Assembly (NCBI GenBank): GCA_903813345.2
Contig: CAIIXF020000012.1
Span: 21,528,184-21,592,183 of the forward strand
From: Owenia fusiformis
Taxonomy: Eukaryota; Annelida; Polychaeta; Sabellida; Oweniidae
Direction of reading: 5' to 3'
Length of the DNA: 64,000 nucleotides
The position numbers were made by a program, and so were the translations under genes. Below, piece by piece: positions 54,574 to 64,000 of this stretch (its first letter is position 1; every line of letters starts with the position of its first letter). The notes beneath the pieces are model-generated. The model was not told the DNA's origin. It saw nothing but the letters and a program-made list of their open reading frames with translations, and ran no database searches.

Positions 54574-55149
54574 AAATCCTCCACAAAACAACTTTTATCT
54601 TATTGTATCTCATTTATTTTAATCAAATATTATTGATTGAATACATTGTATATTGTAATTGTAGAACGTGGCTAATAATGCTAAAAACACAGCCACTTAC
54701 ACTGTATTATTGTATGTATTCTTTGTACAAATGATTAATTTAATAAAAAAAAAAAAAAAAAAAATCATGCATGTTATACATCATCGTGTTCAGCAAGAAT
54801 TCAACTGTGCATCGAAATCAAAATTGACAGCATAATGTTCAATAGACACGAGTAAAATGGTTCCCGTTGACCCAACGTCAAAATTTCAAATCTCCCGTTC
54901 TAACCCGAAACTCTGAAGCTGAAAGAGTATCTGAAGTAGACTAAGCGCGCATAAAACTATGAGCGCTCGATACATTCCTTTGTTAATTTTTGTACTTTGC
55001 GTTCACGGTTACGTTGTGAAAAACATCGTTAGCTTAACCTCTCCAATTTATGTGAGGAAGACTTGTTAAAAATGGTCAGATAATATTTTCGAAAAAGCGC
55101 TACTTGGACTATGTCATTTTTCGTAAAGATTAATCTACTTAATACGTTT

Positions 55150-55690
55150 GCATTTTTAAATCACATTACTTTGCATTTAACACGTTATTTTATATTGGCC
55201 TTTGACTTGTCTCCACTAAGAATGAATGCTTTTTATGTATACTAAAAACACGTTACTTTGCCATTAAAACGTAACTTTATTGGACTTTGATTTTTCTCCA
55301 CGAAGAATGAATGAATTTTATGTAGGTATTTTTGTGCGTTTGCATTTTTTTATCCCGTTACTTTGCATTTAACACGTTACTTTATTGGACTTTGACTTGT
55401 ATGTAGGTATTTTCAAAACACGTTACCTTGCCATAAAAACGTGACTTTATTGGACTTTAACTTTTCTCCACGAAGAATGAAGGGATTTTTATGTAGGCAT
55501 TTTAAAAACGCGTTACTTTGCCTTAAAACGTAACTTTATTGGACTTTTCTCCACGAAAAATGAATGTATTTTTATGGAAGGAATTTTCAAAACACGTTTC
55601 TTTGCTTTAAAAACGTAACTTTATTGGACTTTCACTTTATCCACGAAGAATGTATGAGTTTTTATGTAGGCATTTTCAAGTTTGTGTTCA
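55150..55690. repeat. ~100-115-bp tandem repeat, about five copies
   Basis: Units contain 'aacacgttactttgcc', 'aaaacgtaactttattggac', 'ttttctccacgaagaatgaa' and 'tttttatgtaggcatttt'. Confidence 0.85.
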
Positions 55691-56260
55691 TGTTATTTAA
55701 ATGTTTATGTTGATGTGTTTGAAACGGTTTATAAATAGGACGCAATATTCACACTAGCATGCATTTAATGTCTAGCGTCGTGAAATTCGAACGTGGTTTG
55801 GAACAGCAATTTCTCGTCGGTGTCCATTGGTCAATCTCAACAGACCACCTTACGTCTGATCACGTGGTTAGATCCCTATGAGCATTCATTATACAAATAA
55901 GAACAAAAGAATTTTCGAAGTTGAAAACTGCCAATACGTAAAAACGAAAATAACAGAGTATATCATAAAAATTGCTGTTATTTGCCGTTGTTGTAGACAG
56001 AATGTATAAGCAGAGCACGGATTATTATGCCAGCATATTCTCGATCTGGATGATTTCATAAGTGGACAACCATAGCCACATCGAAGAAGTGGAAAAACAT
56101 AGTATGAGGGAAAAGTACCAGTATGGGACTGAACAAAAGTTATAAACTATAACAAGTGTCCAAAAGCATGCAGTGGTTCCAGACGAAGAAAACTAAGGAA
56201 TAGGTAAAAACACAACGTACAAAAGTACAAATACAGTTGCTAGAATGAAGGGTGTTTTCT
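55691..56260. other. Gene-free interval
   Basis: No frame or repeat that I can support. Confidence 0.35.
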
Positions 56261-56264
56261 TTTG

Positions 56265-57211
56265 AGTGTAGAGTCCATTTCACTGCTTCATTTCGTCAGT
56301 GGAACGGCAAAAATAAGAAATGGGGAGACCATTGTGCAATAATATATGGAAAAGTATATTCATAATGTACATGAATGACATTTGTATATCTTGGATTGCT
56401 TCTGGTTTGGCTTATAAAGTGTGTAGCCTCTTATATTTGGATGTTTCTCTGCCATGTTATTTTCAATAAGATTAACATGGCTGAAATTCTTCAAATTACA
56501 AGACGGCACAGGCTTATTGCACAAAAAACTAAAAAATCTGAAATATTCAAATTATTGACAATAATTTCATTTATGGCAATGTGAGAGTCGGTTAAGGTTT
56601 AGGTATGAACAAGCCCTAAGAAGACCATTCCCCGGTTATCCCAGGTAAATGTTTCTGGTAAGTTACACTGAACGAAACATCAAGCTTCAGATCTCGAGAG
56701 TACGAGATGAGACTTTAGACGAGATATAGATAGGATTGTAGTTGGAGGGTTTTCTCCCTAGGTGCGTACAAAATCCATTAACATCAATGTAAGTTATACA
56801 TTTCGATTCTTTTCCCTCACCTCCTTCCCCAGCTTACACCACCAGTTGGAGATTTATTTTCGCCCAAGAAGATGAGTTTGAGATGGTATTATAATATTTC
56901 CAATTGAGCTAATTAACAGTTATGTCAAATTGTAAACTCTTGTAGCTAATTAACTTAAATTAGCCATTATTTTCCAAGGTATTGTGTTTTGTGTTAATTG
57001 GCTCAATATTTATTTATATTAATTTTATATTAATAATTTTACATGTACGACTCTCACGGCCATATCTATACTCTACATGAACATAAATACAAATGTCATT
57101 CATGTACATTATGAATATACTTTTCCATATATTATTGCACAATGGTCTCCCAATTTCTTATTTTTGCCGTTCTACTGACGAAATGAAGCAGTGAAATAGA
57201 CTCTAGTGTTA
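56265..57211. mobile_element. Foldback element, ~950 bp
   Basis: ~130-bp arms: 'cactgcttcatttcgtcagt', 'gagaccattgtgcaataata' and 'catgtacattatgaatatac' pair across the element. No transposase frame. Confidence 0.9.
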
Positions 57212-57629
57212 ATTTCAATTTAAAGGTACACTGTATACATGTTAAAATTGTGGGCCTTAGTTTCGCGGTTTTCTTTCTTTTTAATCCAATCATCGCTGAT
57301 CTTTTCCATAAATGTACTTTCAGGTGCATTCCTCTTGCCTTGGAGAGAACAAAAAGAAACACAAAAGGAAAACCACAGAGAATCTGCAATTTGTGCTACC
57401 TATCTGCAGCATTTATATCTACATAGCATCTTGTTAAAGGTACTGTAACACATATTCAGTTCTATCATTTGATGATTTTGCTCTCTGGTTCAGTACGGTT
57501 ATCCCACAACGACACATTTTTCAATTGTTGGGATTCTAATCCCATTGTTGGCACATGTATGTTTGGCAAACATTTTTTCTAAGAAATACACTAAATGATG
57601 ACTGCCTTGATTTTACTTAATGTATACAG

Positions 57630-57821
57630 ATGTACCATGAAGCCATGTTTCATTATTTTCACATGTGGTCTTTCAGGTACAACTATGAGAGATGCAGCAA
57701 ACACACCAAGTTAGGGCGACAGCTGGATCAGCCTTTCGCCAACTTTGAGCCATCAGGTCCGGTCCACGTAAACAGTATCATGGGCGAGAGGTGTTCGTGT
57801 TCCTGTCACCAAAGCACCAAA
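57630..57821 (+). CDS. Unidentified gene end, penultimate exon, copy 1
   Basis: Acceptor 'gtatacag', 192 nt, donor AAA|GTAAGT, both kept in copy 2. It reads HEAMFHYFHMWSFRYNYERC, then KHTKLGRQLDQPFANFEPSG and VNSIMGERCSCSCHQSTK. I do not recognise the family. An alternative acceptor (ggtctttcag) would start the exon at 57677. No upstream exon was found, so this may be the orphaned 3' end of a gene. Confidence 0.5.
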
Positions 57822-57875
57822 GTAAGTACTTTTTTCTATTCAATTATTACAATAGTTTAGTTCCTCTGTTTTCAG

Positions 57876-57953
57876 GTTCCCTTTCAGCTTGGAGATGAGG
57901 AGCCCGATGACCAACGACACAACCGAGACAACAGCTGGGTTCCTGCTACCTAA
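57876..57953 (+). CDS. Unidentified gene end, last exon, copy 1
   Basis: Acceptor 'tgttttcag', phase 0. It reads VPFQLGDEEPDDQRHNRDNS and ends WVPAT plus TAA at 57951-57953. The acidic, polar tail is conserved in copy 2. Confidence 0.5.
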   Translation, partial: VPFQLGDEEPDDQRHNRDNSWVPAT

Positions 57954-58323
57954 GTTAAGTATTTCTTCCTGGTTTTGCATATGGATGGGGGGCGCCTCCC
58001 AGTTTGATATTTACTTGTGGACTTTTGTTGGCCAACCCATATTTTTGGTGGAGAAACTTGGACTCTAAGGTAAAGTGGGAGGGGGGTGGTTGGGTTTCCG
58101 GGGGGATAGAGTTCATGTTTCAAAATCAAAAATTTGGAAGTCTACTGGTTTATATCAAATTGGGAGAAATAAATTTTATCTTTTGTAATATTCTGTAAAT
58201 TTTTAGTAGTGTAGTGTAAATTATAATGTAAAGTTTTATTTAAAGTTTTTATGTAAAGTTTTATGTAAAATAACAACTACTACAACATGTTTTATCTATT
58301 TGTAGCACAGATGGTGAAGTCCC

Positions 58324-58660
58324 TGCGAAAATACGGTCCTGTTGGAATCACATTTTTTCCACGAGGGGACTAGATCAAGTTTCCAGGACTTACAGTAGAT
58401 GTCCCATTTTTACCAGTTTTATCTCTTGCAATCAGTTGCATCCCATTAGCAGGGGGGGGGAACTCCCAGTAGTATTCCAGTTTTCCTGCGGAAATACAGT
58501 CCAGTTGAAATACATTTGTCTCCATTAGGGGACTAGGTTGAGTTTCAAGGACTTACCGTAGATGTCGCTTTTGACCAGTTTTTATCTCTTGCAATCAGTT
58601 GCATCCCATTAGCAGGGGGCTGCTCCCAGTACTATTCCAGTTTTTCGTGGGGGGGGGGTG
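58324..58660. repeat. ~170-bp tandem repeat, two units
   Basis: Units share 'ttgcaatcagttgcatccca', 'ggggactag', 'caaggactta' and 'gtagatgtc'. Four units are present in the second block. Confidence 0.9.
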
Positions 58661-58669
58661 TCAAACAAC

Positions 58670-58920
58670 CAGACAACCAACCAACCAACCAACTTACCAG
58701 ACATCCAACCGACCTACCAATGACCCAATAGGCTTAATCTATTAACTAACTTACTTGCTAACCAACCAACTAACCAACCAGACAACCACCAGCCCACCCG
58801 ATAGGATAAAACTAACCAACCAACTAACTAATTAATCAACCAATTAACCAACACTCCATCCAACGAACCAAACGACCAACGAACCAGACAAGCAACGAAC
58901 CAGACAAGCAACGAACCAGA
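58670..58920. repeat. CCAACCAA-type microsatellite
   Basis: Long run of 'accaaccaacc' with variants such as 'accagacaacc'; its counterpart lies at 60990-61230. Followed by a TATTG repeat at 58948-58975. Confidence 0.9.
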
Positions 58921-59630
58921 TGACCAAGATCATTGGTCTAGTGCTTAGTATTGTATTGTATTGTATTGTATTGTATAGTTTTGAATTGTTTTGTTTTGTA
59001 TTGTATTTCGTTGACCAGTACTTACTCAGTAATGATTCAATTTTAAAGTTCACTTCAAGTACTACTCCAGATCTAAATTTTGAAGGTCTGAAGTTGTGTT
59101 CATTTTAGCTACAGTTGTAGATGAAAGGGTCTTTTATTTTGGGTTTTCATGTTAAAATTGTGGGCTTAGTTTCGGGGTTTCTTTCTTTTTAATTGAACCA
59201 TCGCTGATCTTTTCCTTAAATGTACTTTCAGGTGCAGTCCTCTTGTCTTGGAGAGAACAAAAAGAACCACAAAGGGAAAACCACGGAGAATCTACAATTT
59301 GTGCTACCTATCTGCAGCATTTGTATCTACATACCTCTTGCCTTGGAGAGAACAAAAAGAAACACAAAAGGAAAACCACAGAGAATCTGCAATTTGTGCT
59401 ACCTATCTACAGCATTTATATCTACATACCATCTTGTTAAAGGTACTGTAACACATAATCAGTTCTATCATTTGATGATTTTGCTCTCTTGTTCAGTTCG
59501 GTTATTCCACAACGACACATTTTTCAATTGTTGGGATTCTAATCCCATTGTTGGCACATGTATGTTTGGCAAACATTTTTTCTAAGAAATACACTAAATG
59601 ATGACTGCCTTGATTTCACTTAATGTACAG

Positions 59631-59822
59631 ATGTACCATGAAGCCATGTTTCATTATTTTCACATGTGGTCTTTCAGGTACAACTATGAGAGATGCAGCA
59701 AACACACCAAGTTAGGGCGACAGCTGGATCAGTCTTTCGACAACTTTGTGCCATCAGGTCCGGTCCACGTAAACAGTATCATGGGCGAGAGGTGTTCGTG
59801 TTCCTATCACCAAAGCACCAAA
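59631..59822 (+). CDS. Unidentified gene end, penultimate exon, copy 2
   Basis: 192 nt, same boundaries as copy 1 (acceptor 'aatgtacag', donor AAA|GTAAGT). Changes include QPFANFEP to QSFDNFVP and CSCSCH to CSCSYH. Those amino-acid changes in conserved-looking positions suggest one copy is decaying. Confidence 0.45.
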
Positions 59823-59875
59823 GTAAGTACTTTTTCTATTCAATTATTACAACAGTTTAGTTCCTCTGTTTTCAG

Positions 59876-59953
59876 GTTCCCTTTCAGCTTGGAGATGAGG
59901 AGCCCGATGACCAACGACACAACCGAGACAACAGCTGCATTCCTGCTACCTAA
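59876..59953 (+). CDS. Unidentified gene end, last exon, copy 2
   Basis: Same length and frame as copy 1, ending DNSCIPAT plus TAA instead of DNSWVPAT. Confidence 0.45.
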   Translation, partial: VPFQLGDEEPDDQRHNRDNSCIPAT

Positions 59954-60313
59954 GTTAAGTATTCCTTCCTGGTTTTGCATAGGGATGGGGGGCGCCTCCC
60001 AGTTTGATATTTACTTGTGGACTTTGGTTGGCCAACCCATATTTTTGGTGGAGAAACTTGGACTCTAAGGTAAAGTGGGAGGGGATGGTTGGGTTTCCGG
60101 GGGGATAGAGTTCATGTTTCAAAATCAAAAATGTGGAAGTCTACTGGTTTATATCAAATTGGGAGAAATGAATTTTATCTTTTGTAATATTCTGTAAATT
60201 TTTAGTAGTGTAGTGTAAAGTATAATGTAAAGTTTTATTTTAAGTTTTTTATGTAAAGTTTTATGTTAAATAACAACAACTACAACATGTTTTATCTATT
60301 TGTAGCACAGATG

Positions 60314-60965
60314 GTGAAGTCCCTGCGAAAAGACGGTCCTGTTGGAATCACATTTTTTCCACGAGGGGACTAGGTCAAGTTTCAAGGACTTACAGTAGAT
60401 GTCCCATTTTTACCAGTTTTATCTCTTGCAATCAGTTGCATCCCATTAGCAGGGGGGGGGGACTCCCAGTAGTATTCCAGTTTTCCTGCGGAAAGACAGT
60501 CGAGTTGAAATCACATTTGTCTCCATTAGGGGACTAGGTTGAGTTTCAAGGACTTACCGTAGATGTCGCTTTTGACCAATTTTTATCTCTTGCAATCAGT
60601 TGCATCCCATTAGCAGGGGGGAACTCCCAATACTATTCCACTTTTCGTGCGGAAAGACGGTCCTGTTGAAATCACATTTGTCTCCATTAGGGGACTAGGT
60701 TGAGTTTCAAGGACTTACAGTAGATGTCGCATTTTGACCAGTTTTATCTCTTGCAATCAGTTGCATCCCATTAGCAGGGGGGGGGACTCCCAGTAGTATT
60801 CCAGTTTTCCTGCGGAAAGACAGTCGAGTTGAAATCACATTTGTCTCCATTAGGGGACTAGGTTGAGTTTCAAGGACTTACCGTAGATGTCGCTTTGACC
60901 AGTTTTTATCTCTTGCAATCAGTTGCACATCCCATTAGCAGGGGGCTGCTCCAGTACTATTCCAG
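60314..60965. repeat. ~165-bp tandem repeat, four units
   Basis: Expanded version of 58324-58660; each unit carries 'gcgg(a)aaagacggtcctgtt'-like and 'ccattagcaggggg' words. Confidence 0.9.
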
Positions 60966-60989
60966 TTTTTCTTGGGGGGGGGGATGTCA

Positions 60990-61230
60990 AACAACCAGAC
61001 AACCAACCAACTTACCGGACATCCAACAGACCAACCAATGACCCAATAGGCTTAATCTATTAACTAACTTACTTACTAATCAACCAACTAACCAACCAGA
61101 CAACCACCAGACCACCCAATAGGTTAAAACTAACCAACCAACTAACTAATTAATCAACCAACTAACCAACACTCCATACAACGAACCAAACAACCAACGA
61201 ACCAGACAAGCAACGAACCAGATAACCAAG
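60990..61230. repeat. CCAACCAA-type microsatellite, copy 2
   Basis: Counterpart of 58670-58920, followed by a TATTG run at 61258-61290. Confidence 0.9.
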
Positions 61231-61471
61231 ATCATGGATCTACAGTAGTGCTTAGTAGTGTATTGTATTGTATTGTATTGTATAGTTTTGTATTGTTTTG
61301 TTTTGTATTGTATTGTATTTCGTTGACCAGTACTTACTCAGTAATGATTCAATTTTAAAGTTGACTTCAAGTACTACTCCAGATCTAAATTTTGAAGGTC
61401 TGAAGTCTTGTGTTCATTTTAGCTACAGTTGTAGATCATGTAGATTGAAGGGTCTTTTCTTTTGGGTTTTC

Positions 61472-61760
61472 ATGTTAAAATTGTGAGCTTAGTTTCGGGG
61501 TTTCTTTCTTTTTAATTGAACCATCGCTGATCTTTTCCTTAAATGTACTTTCAGGTGCAGTCCTCTTGCCTTGGAGAGAACAAAAAGAACCACAAAGGGA
61601 AAACCACAGAGAATCTACAATTTGTGCTACCTACAGTATCTGCAGCATTTATATCTACATACCATCTTGTTCAAGGTACTGTAACACATAATCAGTTCTA
61701 TCATTTGATGATTTTGCTCTCTGGTTCAGTAATGTTGACATGCTTGACTGAACAATTATA
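61472..61760. repeat. Duplicated block, partial copy 3
   Basis: Repeats the first ~270 bp of the block ('ttaattgaaccatcgctgat', 'cttggagagaacaaaaagaa') and then diverges. A further eroded trace is at 62360-62450. Confidence 0.85.
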
Positions 61761-61879
61761 CATATGATACTGCACATTGGGCACTAGGATTCAGTACTAA
61801 AACTAGCAAAATATAACTCGAAGTGTAAACCGCTCCTAATAGTACTCGCCAATAATTCCAAATAATTCCAAATAGGTCT

Positions 61880-62090
61880 TACTTAAGCTTTATTATCTTG
61901 TTTAAGAACTCCCATTGAGAATGGATCATCCACATGTTAAGTCAATGGTGCCTTTGCTGAAATTCTCATGTTCCCAGAAGAACTTTAGTTGATCGATTCT
62001 AAACTAGTAGATTCACATGGGAGCGAATTGCTATAATCCATTTTCAATAGTAATAGGGGTTCTTAAACATTGGGCTTGCTTGGTGTTAAA
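61880..62090. repeat. Repeat R3, copy 3 (inverted, diverged)
   Basis: The reverse complement shares 'gttcttctggga', 'cagcaaaggcaccattgact' and 'taacatgtgg'-like words with 37430-37505 and 41820-41890. Confidence 0.6.
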
Positions 62091-62573
62091 AGATGAATTA
62101 ACCCTTTACATGTAATAAATCGCAAAACCATGATATATCGTGAAAAGAACATCCCCTTCTCCCCCACCCCTTCAATCGAGAACCAACATCACAATCCAGT
62201 ACCAAAACACTAATTAAGGGGCATTTTATTTATACAAAAATCATTTTAAATATTCAAGAACGAATCGAAAATATCTCACTAGATCAATACAATTATACTA
62301 TCTAGTACTCATAAAAGATGGAGCTTTCATAAATTAAATCATTGCCGATTGTTTTCCTTTTTATTTTCAGGCTCACTCCTCTTACCTTGGACTTGAGAAC
62401 ATTTGTGCTACATGTCTGCAGCATCTATATAATATACTATCTTGTCATGCACTGCTTCAATTGACAAAAAGATGACCGTGTGCATACAGACTATCTAGTC
62501 TATAGAATTTAATTTGTATCAGTAGTCGACATGCTAAATCCAATTAATATATCCAGTCAATATATCTTACACA

Positions 62574-63113
62574 TTCACTGGTGATCCACTCGATTACGCT
62601 GGTTACCAAAACGGTTCGTTTTGGTAACAAAATGTCGGAACATCCGGAAGGTACGATTTTTCTCGTTTCCTTATTTTACACGTTGTAGGCAGAATTCCCA
62701 CGACATTTTTAACACAAACGTGTATCAGTATCATAAGTTTAAGAAAGTGTACATATTTGCGAACAAATAGTTCAGAAGACAACAGAATCGTCGATTTACT
62801 TCCTCATTTAAGTTACATAAACGGTTTGGGTGAAAAGTGCAGATCTTAACTGTTTTTCGAAAAACCGTTTCTGTAACTTAAGTGAGGAAGTAAATCGACG
62901 ATTCTGTTGTCCTCTGAGCTATTTTTTAGCAAACATGTACATTTTCTAAAACATATGATACTGATGCACGTTGTGAGAAAAAACGTCGTGGGGATTCTGC
63001 CTAGAACGCGTGAAATAAGGAAAAAAGAAAAATCGTGCCTTCGACGTTCCGACATTTTGTTACCAAAACGGTTCGTTTTGGTAACCAGCGTAATCGAGTG
63101 GATCACCAGTGAC
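62574..63113. mobile_element. Foldback element with nested palindromes (540 bp)
   Basis: Nearly the whole element is an inverted repeat: 'cactggtgatccactcgatt' through 'acgctggttacc' mirrors 63070-63113. Each end contains the self-palindrome GGTTACCAAAACGG... / ...CGTTTTGGTAAC. The centre is near 62850. Related to 34927-35210. Confidence 0.92.
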
Positions 63114-64000
63114 ATTGACCTCTGTAGCAAACGGCATAAATCATCCATGTGACTTGATACATAAGACTTGTTACATAGGACTTGTTACATCATATTTATG
63201 CTTGTTTATTGATGTGAATGTACAAATGCAGAAATTTATGAATATGTGCAAAATCTATATTGTTAACATTATTCCAACTTGAGAACACATTTTTACAGAA
63301 CTGTAACTGATATTTTAACACCAGATATAAGAACAAACACTGACAATGAGTTACTTTTATTTATAAGCCTAATGCATTCAAGATCAATTCAGAGACAGTA
63401 GCTGCTACTCTTTTATACAAAATGTTTATAAAAAGGCAATTTGACCTGGAACGGTTGACTGCAGTATAATAATTTGCCATATTATCCCTATGTACCGTAT
63501 TTATTGCAATGTGGGCCAAACCTCCATACCATTTTGGAGTCCATAATCTAGTCATGATCATTATCTTATAAGATAACATGTAAATCATTTATCATCATTT
63601 ATAGATGGAATTATTACTATTTATCAATCTATGCATTATTGTACTTGTAGATGAATTGTAGTTTTATTGTTTAATGGCATATCTATATAAACACTGTTAT
63701 TAATAATAGTACTTATTATTGATCGTTTGGATCCAGTTTGCCATAACCCGACATCGGCTGGTGTTTGTTTTTTAGAAAATGTATTTATTTGCACCAAACG
63801 TAAACCAGTGACACTATAATAAACTATTTTAATAATAATAAATAATTATTGAATCAAAATGGACAATATATAGATGTATTCCTTAAATTATAGATGAATA
63901 AAATGAGTAATTTTAAATCTAGCACGTTTATTTAAAATCAATTAAATGAGAAATAAATCACATGTCAAACCCACAATCTGATAGTATTTGAAAATGGCAT
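63114..64000. other. Gene-free right edge
   Basis: AT-rich sequence with no supported coding, RNA or repeat feature. Confidence 0.4.

Larger units (their letters stand above)
51551..54761 (+). mobile_element. 5'-truncated LINE with poly(A) tail
   Basis: Flanked by the 14-bp duplication AAATCATGCATGTT (51537-51550 and 54762-54775), ending in a 19-20 base A run. It contains only the last part of the LINE open reading frame, itself split by another LINE at about 51972-54203. Confidence 0.92.
51311..55045. mobile_element. TIR element T1, copy 2, split by nested LINEs
   Basis: 51311-51550 and 54762-55045 are the two halves of an element whose intact copy is 11774-12286, in the opposite orientation. 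Ends TGGAGAGGTTAAGCTT and AGCTTAACCTCTCCA. Confidence 0.92.
57238..58980. repeat. Duplicated block, copy 1
   Basis: Repeated at 59148-61290, with a third partial copy at 61472-61760. It contains the two-exon gene end, two ~170-bp units and the CCAACCAA and TATTG microsatellites. Confidence 0.92.
59148..61290. repeat. Duplicated block, copy 2
   Basis: Copy of 57238-58980, longer because its 170-bp array has four units and its first segment contains an internal ~100-bp duplication (59235-59330 and 59336-59440). Confidence 0.92.

Noticed and set aside
57324-57439. Extra exon upstream of the orphan gene end (acceptor 'actttcag', donor 'gtactg')
   Set aside because: Joining it to the next exon from either acceptor puts a stop codon in the required frame; the conserved copies are explained by the block duplication.

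Overview
This window is animal genomic DNA, AT-rich, intron-rich and dense with repeats. Domain content (peritrophin-type chitin-binding modules followed by a laminin-G-like region) and repeat style suggest a lophotrochozoan, most likely a mollusc. That placement is inference; no rRNA, mitochondrial or other taxonomic marker is present.

The host content is two complete paralogous genes in tandem, both on the minus strand. Gene B (47394 to 32206; 12 coding exons used per transcript, 407 aa) lies upstream. Gene A (20357 to 9799; 10 coding exons, 387 aa) lies downstream. I assembled both by hand from splice sites. Every intron is GT-AG, phases match between paralogues, and both coding sums divide by three. 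Each encodes a signal peptide, a CBM14-like chitin-binding domain, one or two short acidic exons with a C-[DN]-[VM]-R-G-x-F-D motif, a second CBM14-like module and a C-terminal laminin-G/concanavalin-like region. This resembles Pif/BMSP-type shell-matrix proteins without the VWA domain. Gene B also has a 12-nt microexon and a pair of 91-nt exons whose phases allow only one of the two to be used: including both, or neither, creates an immediate stop codon.

Region by region: 1-2680 is gene-free with old repeats. 2681-9592 is a Ty3/Gypsy LTR retrotransposon on the minus strand with target-site duplication ATATA and the rare pol order PR-IN-RT-RNaseH (Gmr1-like). It is disabled by a deletion (5' LTR part, primer-binding site, gag start), one in-frame stop and one frameshift. 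9660-20360 is gene A, with foldback elements filling its introns. 20360-32200 is intergenic and made largely of inverted-repeat elements, a LINE fragment and palindrome clusters. 32206-47394 is gene B. 47400-51300 is gene-free and holds a 2.5-kb inverted-repeat element. 51311-55045 is a three-layer nest: a LINE inside a LINE inside a TIR element. 55150-57210 holds a tandem array and a foldback element. 57238-61760 is a duplicated block carrying two copies of an unidentified two-exon 3' gene end on the plus strand. The rest is repeats and gene-free sequence.

The strongest leads are the mutually exclusive exon pair in gene B, the integrase-before-RT retrotransposon, and a foldback family with CAC termini and 5-bp target duplications, confirmed by an empty-site paralogue inside the window.
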